Positions 42,909 through 52,768 of a DNA stretch of 64,000 bases are shown here, piece after piece. Source of the DNA: Flavobacteriales bacterium 33_180_T64 (GTDB lineage: Bacteria > Bacteroidota > Bacteroidia > Flavobacteriales > Flavobacteriaceae); NCBI GenBank assembly GCA_002162685.1, contig MAAQ01000005.1:62001-126000 (forward strand), in the 5' to 3' direction. Made by a program: the position numbers and the translations under genes. The notes below the pieces were generated by a model. It saw nothing but the letters and a program-made list of their open reading frames with translations, searched no databases and was not told the DNA's origin. Numbering within the stretch: the first letter of the stretch is position 1; every line of letters begins with the position of its first letter.

Positions 42909-43235
42909 ATGGCATACAACGAACAACTCGCAACTAGAATTAGAACTCAGCTCAAATTATTTCCTGAGGAATTTACCGAAAAGAAAATGTTTGGAGGTTT
43001 ATCATTTTTATTTCAAGGCAAAATGACTGTTGGTATTGTAAAAGAAGATTTGGCAGTTAGAATACTATCTGATAAAATGGAGATCGAATTAGCTAAATCA
43101 ACAGTTAGACCAATGAATTTTACCAAGCGACCAATGAAAGAATTTGTATATGTGTCTCAAAATGGTTTTAAAACTGAAAGCGAATTATTGCACTATATCG
43201 AATTAGGTTTGGAACATGCTAAAAGCAAATTGTAG
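42909..43235 (+). CDS. TfoX N-terminal domain protein
   Basis: A 108-residue protein consisting of only the TfoX_N domain: KKMFGGLSFLFQGKMTVGIVKEDLAVRI and RPMNFTKRPMKEFVYV. In gammaproteobacteria the two-domain TfoX controls competence. In Bacteroidota the lone domain has no established role, so I claim only the fold. Co-transcribed with tsaD. Confidence 0.85.
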   Translation: MAYNEQLATRIRTQLKLFPEEFTEKKMFGGLSFLFQGKMTVGIVKEDLAVRILSDKMEIELAKSTVRPMNFTKRPMKEFVYVSQNGFKTESELLHYIELGLEHAKSKL

Positions 43236-43262
43236 ATGAACACCTAGAACAAAAGCATAATA

Positions 43263-44045
43263 TCACTCAAACTCAACACGATTCAAAATCAAACCAGAAG
43301 CAGGTGCTATAAAATCCATAACATCTGTACTTTCATGTTTTAGGGAATTTTCAATATACTCTAAGGTTACTTCTCCTCTACCTAATTTAATAAGAGCTCC
43401 CATCATAAGGCGAATTTGATTTCGTCCAAACCCTTTTCCTTTTACAATAAGAGTATACGTATGCTTCGGGAAGAAGTTAGCTGTAAATAGAATATTTTCA
43501 GTTAAGAGACATTGCTTAACTTCTCTAGTGTAGAGGCCTTTATCTGTTGCTCTAAAGCAATAAGGTTTAAAATTATGTGTGCCTTCAAATAATTGCGCGC
43601 CTTGTTTCATGATGTCAATATCTAGGTCATCTAGAATTGTTGTCATTAATGGAGCGCAAAACGGATGACATTTTTGTCCGTAAGCAAATAAATACACATA
43701 TTCTTTGATTTTAGAATGCTGAATGATATTAAATTTTTCATCAACCTCTTCAATTGCAAGCGCTCTTAAATCTTGTGGAAGATTATGATTAAACAAGTCT
43801 AAAAATACTGATTCGTCTTCAATTTTTTCATAAATAAACAACTCAAAAGCTGTTTCATTTGCCGAAACCATAGCATCAGTACGACCAGAGCCTAAGGTTT
43901 TAAATTGGATTCCATCTAGAATAAAATTCAAGGTTCTGTCAATCATTAAATGAATGGTTTTCAACTTAGGTTGCTTTTGCCAACCATGAAAACGGTAACC
44001 TAAATATTGAATCTTTATTAAATAGTAATAACGCTTATTAAACAT
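43263..44045 (-). CDS. TruA-type tRNA pseudouridine synthase, divergent
   Basis: A 260-residue protein of the TruA fold (FHGWQKQPKLKTIHLMIDRTLNF; ENILFTANFFPKHTYTLIVKGKGFGRNQIRLMMGAL). The catalytic motif, usually GRTDxGVHA, reads GSGRTDAMVSANE: the catalytic Asp is kept while Gly-Val-His is changed. It may be a second, divergent TruA-like enzyme, or one with another tRNA position as target. Start from the ATG before NKRYYYLIKIQYLGYRFHG. Confidence 0.75.
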   Translation of the reverse strand: MFNKRYYYLIKIQYLGYRFHGWQKQPKLKTIHLMIDRTLNFILDGIQFKTLGSGRTDAMVSANETAFELFIYEKIEDESVFLDLFNHNLPQDLRALAIEEVDEKFNIIQHSKIKEYVYLFAYGQKCHPFCAPLMTTILDDLDIDIMKQGAQLFEGTHNFKPYCFRATDKGLYTREVKQCLLTENILFTANFFPKHTYTLIVKGKGFGRNQIRLMMGALIKLGRGEVTLEYIENSLKHESTDVMDFIAPASGLILNRVEFE

Positions 44046-44170
44046 AAAGGCAAGAACGTTATTTTTAAGAGTTTTTACAAAATTTTTGAAGGGTTTGTTA
44101 GTGGTTGTTATTTATTAGAGTGATGCAAAATCTATTAGTAAAAAAATATTCATTTGTCACTTCATTATAG

Positions 44171-44314
44171 TATCACTTCTTAATTGCATTGGGTTTTGTA
44201 ATTTGGTTTTTTGTATTTCTATGCTTCCATTTCAATATGGGTTATTTAAAAGATAGATGGCCTAAAGGTTATAAAGCATTTATTCCTACTATTGACAAAA
44301 TCAATAGTGCTTAA
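44171..44314 (+). pseudogene. Possible remnant or very small membrane protein
   Basis: In the 590-base gap between the truA-like gene and hisIE one frame reads LIALGFVIWFFVFLCFHFNM followed by GYLKDRWPKGYKAFIPTIDK, a membrane helix and basic tail that look protein-like. It has a TAG just upstream and no ATG before the helix (TTG at 44189). I read it as the tail of a lost gene or an unannotated short membrane protein. The rest of the gap (44046-44170, 44315-44635) shows nothing I can name. Confidence 0.3.
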
Positions 44315-44635
44315 TTTATGTGATTTAAACATCTGACAAATAGTAACTTATAATACATTATTAAAATGTTTGCTTTTAGACAAAATAATACAGGCTATGA
44401 ATTTTATTCTTACATTTAATATCCATGGGTTGGATGACTAAAAACAATCAACATGACATAAATATGATGATCTCACATAAAAATTAGCTTTAAAATTAAA
44501 CATCAAATTACTATCATTAATGGACAATTAATAAGCCAATGACGAGTGTCATGATGCTTGGAATTAATGCTCAAAAGAAAGGCGTAACGAATAAAACATG
44601 CAATCAATATCATCACAATCAGTAATGACTCGCTT

Positions 44636-45235
44636 TTATTTCTTTTCTCTTCCTTTTAAGACATTAACAACGTCTTTCAGCTTAAAGCCTTTTGCTTGTA
44701 GCAGAATCAAATAATGAAATAATAAATCGGCACTTTCATCTAAAAACAATGCATCATCACTGTCTTTAGCTTCAATAATGACTTCGACAGCTTCCTCTCC
44801 CACTTTTTGAGCAATTTTATTAATCCCTTTCGCAAATAATGATGTTACATACGAGGTGTCTTCTGCGTCATCATTTTTTCTAGCCTCGATTACAGTTTCT
44901 AATTTTGAAAGAAATCCGAAATTCTGCACATTATTCTCATTCCAGCATGTATCAGATCCTTTATGACATGTTGGTCCTTTTGGATTCACCTGAATTAAAA
45001 GTGTATCACTATCACAATCTAATTTAATATCAATTAAACAGAGCACATGTCCACTCTCTTCTCCTTTTGTCCATAACCGTCGCTTTGTTCTAGAAAAGAA
45101 AGTCACTTGTTTTGTTTGAATAGTCTTTTGCAGTGCCTCGTCATTCATATAACCTAGCATCAATACTTTTTTTGTTGATACGTCTTGAATTATTGCAGGT
45201 ACAAGTCCGTTATTTTTATTATAATCTATAGTCAT
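44636..45235 (-). CDS. hisIE: Phosphoribosyl-AMP cyclohydrolase / phosphoribosyl-ATP pyrophosphatase
   Basis: A 199-residue fusion for steps two and three of histidine synthesis. HisI (about 1-110): MLGYMNDEALQKT, FFSRTKRRLWTKGE, and the metal-binding CDSDTLL and CHKGSDTCW. HisE (about 115-199): VGEEAVEVIIEAK and ADLLFHYLILL. Last gene of the his operon. Confidence 0.95.
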   Translation of the reverse strand: MTIDYNKNNGLVPAIIQDVSTKKVLMLGYMNDEALQKTIQTKQVTFFSRTKRRLWTKGEESGHVLCLIDIKLDCDSDTLLIQVNPKGPTCHKGSDTCWNENNVQNFGFLSKLETVIEARKNDDAEDTSYVTSLFAKGINKIAQKVGEEAVEVIIEAKDSDDALFLDESADLLFHYLILLQAKGFKLKDVVNVLKGREKK

Positions 45236-45278
45236 GTTTAATACTTATAAGTTACTGAAACATATTCAGTATGACGAT

Positions 45279-46034
45279 CTAAAATCGGACTTCTATGTTA
45301 TTATTTTTTAATTCTTTTTTTAAATCTAAAATCTCTATTTCACCAAAATGAAAAACACTGGCAGCAATTGCTGCGTCTGCTTTTCCTTCTTTAAATACAT
45401 CTATAAAATGTTGAGCATTTCCTGCGCCACCAGAAGCAATAATTGGAATGTTTAGAGTTTCTGAAAGCTTAGCTAAAGCATCATTTGCGAAACCCGTTTT
45501 TGTTCCATCATTATTCATTGATGTAAATAAGATTTCTCCAGCACCTCGTCCCTCTACTTCTTCTGCCCAATCAAATAAATTCATTTGTGTTGGTATCGTT
45601 CCTCCTGCTAAATGCACTGTCCATTCGCCTTCGATTTGTTTTGCATCTATAGCTATAACCACACACTGATTTCCAAACTTATCAGACAATTCATTAATCA
45701 AATCTGGCCTTTTAATAGCACTCGAATTAATAGAAACCTTATCTGCACCACAATGCAACAAGTCGTCTACATCTGCAATTGAAGAAATTCCGCCACCAAC
45801 TGTAAAGGGGATATTAATGTGCTGGGCAATATTTGCAACCATATTACGCATCGTTTTACGACCTTCTATAGTTGCTGAAATGTCTAAAAACACCAATTCA
45901 TCTGCACCAAATTTAGCATATCGCCTTGCCAACTCTACTGGATCACCAGCATCACGTAATTCGACAAAATTGACACCTTTTACAGTTCTTCCGTTTTTAA
46001 TGTCTAGGCATGGTATTATCCGTTTTGTTAGCAT
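45279..46034 (-). CDS. hisF: Imidazole glycerol phosphate synthase, cyclase subunit
   Basis: A 251-residue TIM barrel. [16 protein letters not shown] carries the first catalytic Asp and VVIAIDAKQ the second. [17 protein letters not shown] and IIASGGAG are the phosphate loops. Works with HisH to make imidazole glycerol phosphate and AICAR. It begins 3 bases after hisA ends. Confidence 0.95.
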   Translation of the reverse strand: MLTKRIIPCLDIKNGRTVKGVNFVELRDAGDPVELARRYAKFGADELVFLDISATIEGRKTMRNMVANIAQHINIPFTVGGGISSIADVDDLLHCGADKVSINSSAIKRPDLINELSDKFGNQCVVIAIDAKQIEGEWTVHLAGGTIPTQMNLFDWAEEVEGRGAGEILFTSMNNDGTKTGFANDALAKLSETLNIPIIASGGAGNAQHFIDVFKEGKADAAIAASVFHFGEIEILDLKKELKNNNIEVRF

Positions 46035-46037
46035 AAT

Positions 46038-46754
46038 CTATAAATATATTTCTAAGTCTCTTAATAAAATATTCCCTTCGTATAGCGCTTTTCCAACAAT
46101 AACGCCTTCGCAACCCAAATCTTCTAAAGCATTTAAATCAGCTATAGATGTTACGCCTCCAGAAGCTATAAGCCTTATGTCATTTGTTTTATTGATAATC
46201 CGTTTATACAAATCAAATGACGGGCCTTCAAGCATTCCGTCTTTTTCTATATCAGTGCAAATCACATACTTTACACCTTTTTTTTCGTATGATTTTATAA
46301 ATGGGATTACATTTAAATCACTTTCTTCTTGCCAACCACTAACTACAATTTTCTCATTATTGCAATCTGCTCCAAGCATGATTTTTATCCTTCCATATTT
46401 TGAAATCCAGCTTTCAAAAATTTCAGGTTCCTTTACAGCAATACTTCCTCCTGTGATTTGTTTAGCTCCAGAATTAAAAGCGATATGTAAATCTTCATTA
46501 GACTTTAAACCGCCTCCAAAATCTATCTTCAAATTGGTTTTAGAAGCAATTTGTTCTAGAATTTTATAGTTAACAATATGTTTTGCTTTTGCACCATCTA
46601 AATCAACTAAATGTAAATACCGAATTCCGTAATTCTCAAACTCTTTAGCTATTTCAACTGGATTTTCATTGTATATTTTTTTAGTGTTATAATCTCCTTT
46701 TGTTAGACGAACACATTTGCCGTCAATAATATCTATTGCTGGTATAATTCTCAT
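46038..46754 (-). CDS. hisA: ProFAR isomerase
   Basis: A 238-residue TIM barrel with [20 protein letters not shown] (catalytic Asp) and [16 protein letters not shown] (second Asp), then IASGGVTS. Converts ProFAR to PRFAR. Its start overlaps the hisH stop by 4 bases, so translation is coupled. Confidence 0.95.
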   Translation of the reverse strand: MRIIPAIDIIDGKCVRLTKGDYNTKKIYNENPVEIAKEFENYGIRYLHLVDLDGAKAKHIVNYKILEQIASKTNLKIDFGGGLKSNEDLHIAFNSGAKQITGGSIAVKEPEIFESWISKYGRIKIMLGADCNNEKIVVSGWQEESDLNVIPFIKSYEKKGVKYVICTDIEKDGMLEGPSFDLYKRIINKTNDIRLIASGGVTSIADLNALEDLGCEGVIVGKALYEGNILLRDLEIYL

Positions 46755-47332
46755 AGTTCTAAAAAATTTTTTAAAATTTGCTCTCCTGCTACACTACTCT
46801 TTTCTGGGTGAAATTGCACACCATAAAAGTTGTCTTTTTTTAATGCCGAAGCATACAAATATTCATAGTTAGCAGTGGCGATCATCGCTTCACAATATGC
46901 TGCATAATAACTATGAACAAAATACATAAACTCTAAATCTTTAATATTTTTAAACAAATCTGATTTTAAATCTGTAATTGTATTCCAGCCCATTTGAGGA
47001 ACTTTTACACCAGTCTTAAAACGTTTCACATCAACATCAAAAATCTCTAGCCCTTTTGTATTTCCTTCTTCAGTATAATTACACATTAATTGCATTCCTA
47101 AACAAATACCTAAAACGGGTTGCTTTAATTCAGGAATTACTTGGTCAAGCCCACTCTCTTTTAGCATTGTCATGGCAGAGCTTGCTTCACCAACACCAGG
47201 AAAAATAATCTTATCTGCTGTTTTCAAAATTTCTATATTTCTTGAGTGCACAGCATCCACACCGAGTCTTTTGAATGCAAACTGGATACTTTTAATATTT
47301 CCTGCGCCATAATCAACAATAACTACATTCAT
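46751..47332 (-). CDS. hisH: Imidazole glycerol phosphate synthase, glutaminase subunit
   Basis: A 193-residue class I glutamine amidotransferase. [12 protein letters not shown] holds the catalytic Cys, and [11 protein letters not shown] the His and Glu. Supplies ammonia to HisF. Start overlaps the hisB stop. Confidence 0.95.
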   Translation of the reverse strand: MNVVIVDYGAGNIKSIQFAFKRLGVDAVHSRNIEILKTADKIIFPGVGEASSAMTMLKESGLDQVIPELKQPVLGICLGMQLMCNYTEEGNTKGLEIFDVDVKRFKTGVKVPQMGWNTITDLKSDLFKNIKDLEFMYFVHSYYAAYCEAMIATANYEYLYASALKKDNFYGVQFHPEKSSVAGEQILKNFLEL

Positions 47333-48465
47333 TACAATAACCCTTTAGTTGATGGTAAAATCATTTTCTCTACATCTCGTTTTATAGCCATTTTAATTGC
47401 TTTAGCAAAGGCTTTAAAAATCGCTTCAATTTTATGATGCTCATTAGTCCCTTCAGCTTTTATATTTAAATTACATTTTGCACCATCGGTAAATGATTTA
47501 AAAAAGTGGAGAAACATCTCTGTAGGCATTTTACCTACCTTTTCACGCTTAAAATTGGCTTTCCAAACTAACCAATTTCTTCCACCAAAATCTATTGCTA
47601 CTTGGGCAAAGCAATCATCCATTGGTAATGAAAACCCGTAACGTTCGATACCTAATTTATGCCCTAAAGTTGTTGCAAATATTTCACCTAATGCAATTGC
47701 AGTGTCTTCAATAGTATGATGTTCATCAACATCCAAATCGCCATCAACTTTAATATTTAAATCTAATTGTCCATGACGAGCTATTTGATCTAGCATATGG
47801 TCAAAAAATGCAATTCCTGTATTGATATCACTTAAACCTGTTCCGTCTAAGTTTAGATCAATTTTAATTTTAGTTTCATTTGTATTTCGCTCTAGATTTC
47901 CAGTTCGAGAAATTACTTTTAAAAACGAATATATCTCTTCCCAGTCATTACTCTCAAAAGCAATAAACTCACTTAAAGCAGTACGTTCTACCATAATTTC
48001 ATTAACTCCTAAATTGGGGTTATCATTAATAAAAATACCTTTTGATCCTAAATTTTTGGCTAGTTCAATATCGGTTAGACGATCACCAATAACAAAAGAA
48101 TTTGCTAAATCATAATCTGCTGAGAAATAGTTACTCAATAATCCTGTATTTGGTTTGCGTGTTGACGCATTGTCTTTCGCAAAAGTTTTATCTATAAACT
48201 GCTCTTTAAAAACAACACCTTCAGACTCAAACGTTTTTAATATAAAATTGTGGACCGGCCAAAAGGTAGCCTCCGGGTAAGTATTAGTACCTAATCCGTC
48301 TTGATTGGTAATCATTACGATTTCAAAATCTAATTCTTTTGCTATTTTACTTAAATATTGAAATACCTTAGGGTAGAATTCCAATTTTTCAAATGAATCA
48401 ATTTGCTTATCTACTGGTTCTTTTATAAGAGTGCCATCTCTATCTATAAATAATACGCGTTTCAT
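47332..48465 (-). CDS. hisB: Bifunctional histidinol-phosphatase / imidazole glycerol phosphate dehydratase
   Basis: A fused enzyme for two steps. The N-terminal HAD phosphatase begins [16 protein letters not shown], has [12 protein letters not shown] and the [13 protein letters not shown] motif. The C-terminal dehydratase (from about 190) has the His/Glu metal motifs [13 protein letters not shown] and [16 protein letters not shown] use the ATG at 48465. A start five codons earlier (48480) would overlap hisC by 8 bases. Confidence 0.95.
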   Translation of the reverse strand: MKRVLFIDRDGTLIKEPVDKQIDSFEKLEFYPKVFQYLSKIAKELDFEIVMITNQDGLGTNTYPEATFWPVHNFILKTFESEGVVFKEQFIDKTFAKDNASTRKPNTGLLSNYFSADYDLANSFVIGDRLTDIELAKNLGSKGIFINDNPNLGVNEIMVERTALSEFIAFESNDWEEIYSFLKVISRTGNLERNTNETKIKIDLNLDGTGLSDINTGIAFFDHMLDQIARHGQLDLNIKVDGDLDVDEHHTIEDTAIALGEIFATTLGHKLGIERYGFSLPMDDCFAQVAIDFGGRNWLVWKANFKREKVGKMPTEMFLHFFKSFTDGAKCNLNIKAEGTNEHHKIEAIFKAFAKAIKMAIKRDVEKMILPSTKGLL

Positions 48466-48472
48466 AATTGAT

Positions 48473-49519
48473 TTATTCAAGTGTTTTTAAAGTCGTAATT
48501 AATTTTATATTTTCTATTTGTGAACCTACAGTAAATCGCAAACAATTTTCACATAGTGGCAATGCTGTTCTATTTCTTACAACGATTCCTCTTGCTAATA
48601 ATTCTGAATATCTCCTATTAGCATCATCGACTTTTACTAAAATAAAATTAGCATCAGAAGGAAATATTTTTTCTACAAATGAAACTGTTTTTAATTCTGA
48701 ATTTAACCAGTCGCGTTGTTGCAATATCTTTTGAATTTCTTCAGAAACTCCGTCTATATTTAACAATCGCTCTAAGCCTTTCTGTTGTGTTAACCCATTT
48801 ACATTATAAGGGGCTTTAATTTTATTTAAAATTGAAATAATAGTCTTAGATGCATAACATATACCTAGTCTAATCCCAGCCATTCCGTAGGCTTTAGAGA
48901 GTGTTTGCGTTACAATTAAATTTGGAAAATCATGTATTCGATCTAACCAGCTTTCTTCAATTGAAAAATCTATATAAGCTTCATCTATGATTACGATTCC
49001 TTTAAAATTTGAAACTAAATGTTCTATGTTTTTTGCTTTAAAACTATTTGCAGTTGGGTTGTTTGGAGAGCATAAAAATAACAGTTTAGTATGGGTGTTT
49101 ACTGCGTTTAAAATCTCATCAATTTTAAGTTCAAAATCAGAGCGCAATTCAACTTTAATAATATCTATAGCATTAATATTTGCCAATACTTCATACATAC
49201 CATAAGTTGGTGGCAATGTGATAATACTATCTTGATTAGGCTCACAAAACGCTCTGAAAATTAAGTCCAAAACTTCATCACTTCCATTCCCTAGAAGTAT
49301 TTGATCTACATCTACTCCTTTACACTTGCTTAGTTGTGTCTTAATTCGCTTTTGTTGCGGATCTGGATATCGATTGATACCATTCTCAAACGGATTTTCA
49401 TTTGCATCTAGAAACACCATATCTTCTGCAATGGGTTTATACTCGTCTCTTGCAGATGAATATGGTTTCAAATTTTGAATATTAACTCTCACCATTTTAT
49501 TTATATTAAATGCTACCAT
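48473..49519 (-). CDS. hisC: Histidinol-phosphate aminotransferase
   Basis: A 348-residue PLP enzyme of fold type [16 protein letters not shown] binds the cofactor phosphate, [11 protein letters not shown] the pyridine Asp and Tyr, and [18 protein letters not shown] has the Schiff-base Lys. The ATG at 49495 ([10 protein letters not shown]) is a possible alternative start. The listed start overlaps the hisD stop by one base. Confidence 0.95.
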   Translation of the reverse strand: MVAFNINKMVRVNIQNLKPYSSARDEYKPIAEDMVFLDANENPFENGINRYPDPQQKRIKTQLSKCKGVDVDQILLGNGSDEVLDLIFRAFCEPNQDSIITLPPTYGMYEVLANINAIDIIKVELRSDFELKIDEILNAVNTHTKLLFLCSPNNPTANSFKAKNIEHLVSNFKGIVIIDEAYIDFSIEESWLDRIHDFPNLIVTQTLSKAYGMAGIRLGICYASKTIISILNKIKAPYNVNGLTQQKGLERLLNIDGVSEEIQKILQQRDWLNSELKTVSFVEKIFPSDANFILVKVDDANRRYSELLARGIVVRNRTALPLCENCLRFTVGSQIENIKLITTLKTLE

Positions 49520-50802
49520 TATTGTAAATCTTTTAATCGTAAGGTTACTGCGTTTTTGTGTGCTTGTAAGCCTTCAGCTTCAGCCATGAGTTCTATTGTG
49601 TTTCCTATTTCTAAAATACCTTCAATTGATATCTTCTGAAATGTGATACTCTTAGTGAAGCTATCTAAATTTACTCCAGAATATGCTTTGCTAAATCCAT
49701 TTGTAGGTAAGGTGTGATTGGTCCCTGAAGCATAGTCGCCAGCACTTTCGGGTGTGTAATTTCCTATAAAAACAGAACCTGCATTCATAATATTATCAAC
49801 ATAGAAATCATTATTTTTTGTACATATAATGAAATGTTCTGGAGCATATTCATTGATAAGTTCTAAAGCAATATCATCTGTTTCTAGATAAATTAATTTT
49901 GAATTGTCAATGGCTTTTTTAATAATTTCTTGTCTAGACAATTTCTGGATTTGTTTCCCAATTTCATCAGAAACGTTTTTAATTAATTGTTTTGAAGTTG
50001 TGACTAATATGACTTGACTATCAGCTCCATGTTCTGCTTGACTTAATAAGTCTGAAGCCACATAGCTTGCATTCGCTGTATCATCAGCTACGACTAATAA
50101 TTCACTTGGACCTGCTGGCATATCTATAGCGACACCAAATTTTGTTGCCAATTGTTTTGCAGCCATCACATATTGATTTCCTGGTCCAAAAATTTTATAT
50201 ACTTGTGGGATATCACTAGTCCCAAAAGTCAATCCTGCTATGGCCTGAATACCTCCTACTTTAATAATTTTTGTAACACCACAAAGCTGAGCAGCATATA
50301 AAATTTCATTGGCAATATTTCCGTCTTCATTTGGAGGAGAACACAGCAAAACCTCTTTACATCCTGCAATTTGAGCAGGAATAGCAAGCATTAAAACCGT
50401 TGAAAACAAAGGCGCTGTACCACTAGGGATATAGAGTCCTATGTTTTGAATTGGTCGCTTTTCTTGCCAACAAACAACCCCTTTAGATGTTTGTACACTA
50501 ACACGTTTCGTCTTTTGTGCTGAATGAAAAACTTCAATGTTGTGTTTTGCTTTTTGTATTGCTCTTTTTAATGGATTTGGAATTGAATTTGAAGCCTTTG
50601 TAATTTCTTCCAGAGTAACTATTGGTGAGCTTAATTTCGCTCCATCAAATAACTCCGTATACTTTGAGATGGCTTTATCTCCATTACGTTGAACATCATC
50701 AAAGATTTGATTTACTGTGTTTTCAATATTCTCTAAAGCCTGAGTTGGTCGTTTTAAAATCTTAGACCAATCTGCTCTATTTGGATTCTCTATTGTTTTC
50801 AT
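49519..50802 (-). CDS. hisD: Histidinol dehydrogenase
   Basis: A 427-residue zinc enzyme for the last two steps. GPGNQYVMAAKQLATKFGVAIDMPAGPSELLVVAD and LLSQAEHGADSQ are the signature segments. EHFIICTKN and NHTLPTNG come later with further zinc/substrate residues. Start overlaps the hisG stop by one base. Confidence 0.95.
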   Translation of the reverse strand: MKTIENPNRADWSKILKRPTQALENIENTVNQIFDDVQRNGDKAISKYTELFDGAKLSSPIVTLEEITKASNSIPNPLKRAIQKAKHNIEVFHSAQKTKRVSVQTSKGVVCWQEKRPIQNIGLYIPSGTAPLFSTVLMLAIPAQIAGCKEVLLCSPPNEDGNIANEILYAAQLCGVTKIIKVGGIQAIAGLTFGTSDIPQVYKIFGPGNQYVMAAKQLATKFGVAIDMPAGPSELLVVADDTANASYVASDLLSQAEHGADSQVILVTTSKQLIKNVSDEIGKQIQKLSRQEIIKKAIDNSKLIYLETDDIALELINEYAPEHFIICTKNNDFYVDNIMNAGSVFIGNYTPESAGDYASGTNHTLPTNGFSKAYSGVNLDSFTKSITFQKISIEGILEIGNTIELMAEAEGLQAHKNAVTLRLKDLQ

Positions 50803-51659
50803 TATAATATCATGTTTTCAATTGGACAAACTAGAATTCCTTCTGCTCCATTTTGTTTAAGCTCATCAATAACTTCCCAAAATTGATTCTTGTTAATTAC
50901 AGAGTGTAGCGAACTCCATCCTTCTTTAGAGAGCGGCAAAATTGTTGGACTATTCATTCCTGGAAGAATAGTCACCAGTTTATCTAACTTATTATTTGGT
51001 GCATTTAGAAGTACATATTTGTTTTGTCTTGCATATAAAACAGACTGCAATCTAAACTGAAGTTTCTTTATTTTTTTTTGATTTTCAGAGGAAATTAACG
51101 GTGAAACTGCTAAAACTGCTTCTGATTTCAATAAAACTTCAACCTCTTTTAAGCCGTTTTTAAATAATGTACTCCCACTAGAAACGATATCTACAATGGC
51201 ATCTGCTAATCCAATATTTGGTGCAATTTCTACTGAACCATTAATAATATGAAGATTCGCTTTCACATTATTTTTTTTCAAAAATCGGGAAACTGTATTT
51301 GGATAAGATGTTGCGATACGTTTTCCATTTAGATCCTGAATAGAATTATAAGTTTCTGATTTTGGTACAGCGATGGAGACTTTGCAAGAAGAAAAACCAA
51401 GTTTTTCAATGATAGAAATATTGCTTCCTTTTTCAATTAAAACATTCTCTCCAATAATGGCTGCATCTACGACTCCATCTTTTAAATACTGAGGAATATC
51501 ACTATTTCTAAGATAAAACACTTCTAATGGAAAATTCTTAGCTAAAGCTTTAAGTTGGTCTCTCCCATTATCAATCGAGACTCCAATATCTTTTATGATT
51601 CTCATAGAATCATCATGAAGTCTTCCTGATTTTTGTACTGCAATTTTTAATTTACTCAT
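50802..51659 (-). CDS. hisG: ATP phosphoribosyltransferase, long form
   Basis: A 285-residue HisG-L with catalytic and C-terminal regulatory domains. Start KLKIAVQKSGRLHDDS, YPNTVSRFLKKNN, ADAIVDIVSSGSTLFKNGL (PRPP loop), and a C-terminal ACT-like segment (NKLDKLVTILPGMNSPTILPL, ENMIL). It makes phosphoribosyl-ATP and is normally inhibited by histidine. First gene of the his operon, after the leader attenuator. Confidence 0.95.
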   Translation of the reverse strand: MSKLKIAVQKSGRLHDDSMRIIKDIGVSIDNGRDQLKALAKNFPLEVFYLRNSDIPQYLKDGVVDAAIIGENVLIEKGSNISIIEKLGFSSCKVSIAVPKSETYNSIQDLNGKRIATSYPNTVSRFLKKNNVKANLHIINGSVEIAPNIGLADAIVDIVSSGSTLFKNGLKEVEVLLKSEAVLAVSPLISSENQKKIKKLQFRLQSVLYARQNKYVLLNAPNNKLDKLVTILPGMNSPTILPLSKEGWSSLHSVINKNQFWEVIDELKQNGAEGILVCPIENMIL

Positions 51660-51719
51660 TTTGGCTTTATTTATTATTTGCCTGAGTAAATCGCTATTGG
51701 GAAATGTTATAAAAACAAA

Positions 51720-51746
51720 AAACCGCTTGATTTACTCAAACGGTTT
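51720..51746 (-). terminator. his attenuator terminator
   Basis: On the minus strand AAACCGTTTGA pairs with TCAAGCGGTTT (one wobble) around GTAAA, then TTTGTTTTT. It lies between the His-rich leader peptide and hisG, exactly where a transcription attenuator belongs. Confidence 0.85.
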
Positions 51747-51776
51747 AAAAATATGTTGATGTTATTCAATACATTC

Positions 51777-51830
51777 TCAGCTCGCGTGAGTGCAAGTATG
51801 AAAATGATGATGTAATTGAATAAAAGTCAT
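51777..51830 (-). CDS. hisL: His-rich leader peptide of the histidine operon
   Basis: A 17-residue ORF, MTFIQLHHHFHTCTHAS, with five His codons (three in a row at 7-9, then 11 and 15). It ends 31 bases before the terminator hairpin. The layout of leader peptide, pausing codons, terminator and hisG is that of enterobacterial his attenuation: shortage of charged tRNA-His would stall the ribosome and favour an antiterminator. The exact antiterminator pairs were not worked out. The gene name is by analogy with enterics. Confidence 0.8.
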   Translation of the reverse strand: MTFIQLHHHFHTCTHAS

Positions 51831-51857
51831 TTGTTCTTTTTATGTTTACAAATATTT

Positions 51858-51865
51858 CAAATTTA
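51858..51865 (-). promoter_or_regulatory. Candidate -7 box of the his operon
   Basis: On the minus strand TAAATTTG fits TAnnTTTG and would start RNA about 20 bases before the leader peptide ATG. A TTG (51890-51892) lies 24 bases further up, slightly too far for a normal -33. Confidence 0.4.
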
Positions 51866-51930
51866 AATTCATAATTCCTAATTTTTAATCAAGAATTAAT
51901 AATTTATAAAAATGTAAGTAGCTTATTGAC

Positions 51931-52743
51931 TTACTGATTTCCTAAAATGATAGGCAAACCTGAATCTCCTGAGCCGATAACAATGACTTTACTGTTTGGT
52001 GATTCTGCTAATTTAATTGTTGCTTCAATACCTTTATCTTGAAGGATTTTATCTGTTAAAGAAGCGCTTAATATTTTATTTGCATCTGCTTTACCTTGCG
52101 CTTCAATAATTACTTTTTGAGCTTCTTTTGCCGCTGTAACTAATCTAAATTCATATTCTAAAGACTCTTGTTCTTGCTTTAATTTACGTTCAATTGCTTG
52201 CTTAATTGTTGGGGGTAAAGTGACATCTCTAATTAAAATATCATTTAATTGAATGTATTGATCTATTACAATTTTTCTTGTTTCAACAATTATTTCTTCC
52301 TGGATAACATCTCTTTTACTAGAATATAATTGTTCAGGTGTATAACGACCTACAACACTTCTAGCCGCACTACGAATTGCTGGTTGCAAAACTCGAGATC
52401 TATAATCAATTCCTTTTTCTTTATGCAATCTACTTAAGTTTTTATAGTCAGGCTGATAAAGTACAGAGGCATCTAATTTGATATCTAAGCCATTAGAAGA
52501 CAATACTGACATTGTTTCAGGCATTTCTTGTTGTCTAACCTCATATTCAATAACACTATTCCAGGGTGCAACAAAATTCACACCTTCACCTAAAGGCTCT
52601 CCATTAGGGTCTACTCCACCTCCTAATTTATATAAAACTCCTGCGTGACCAGAATCTATTGTTACTACTGATTTGAATAATGTAATTAATAATAGCGCCA
52701 ATACAATTATTGTAAAAAGGCCTGCTTTTGGTAGCTTTTCCAT
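51931..52743 (-). CDS. SPFH/prohibitin-family membrane protein
   Basis: From the ATG at 52743 a 270-residue protein with one N-terminal membrane helix (AGLFTIIVLALLLITLFKS) and the SPFH domain (VTIDSGHAGVLYKLGGGVD; VRQQEMPETMSVLSSNGL). A coiled C-terminal part follows (KQAIERKLKQEQESLEYEFR, AAKEAQKVIIEAQGKADANKI). It forms membrane-associated oligomers that influence protease or membrane organisation. An earlier start at 52782 would overlap the VWA-like gene. Confidence 0.85.
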   Translation of the reverse strand: MEKLPKAGLFTIIVLALLLITLFKSVVTIDSGHAGVLYKLGGGVDPNGEPLGEGVNFVAPWNSVIEYEVRQQEMPETMSVLSSNGLDIKLDASVLYQPDYKNLSRLHKEKGIDYRSRVLQPAIRSAARSVVGRYTPEQLYSSKRDVIQEEIIVETRKIVIDQYIQLNDILIRDVTLPPTIKQAIERKLKQEQESLEYEFRLVTAAKEAQKVIIEAQGKADANKILSASLTDKILQDKGIEATIKLAESPNSKVIVIGSGDSGLPIILGNQ

Positions 52744-52768
52744 GTTTTTAAATTTTAAATTTTTTATT

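Noticed and set aside
45817-46569. 250-residue plus-strand ORF opposite hisF and hisA
   Set aside because: Antisense shadow of two well-supported his genes with no domain of its own.
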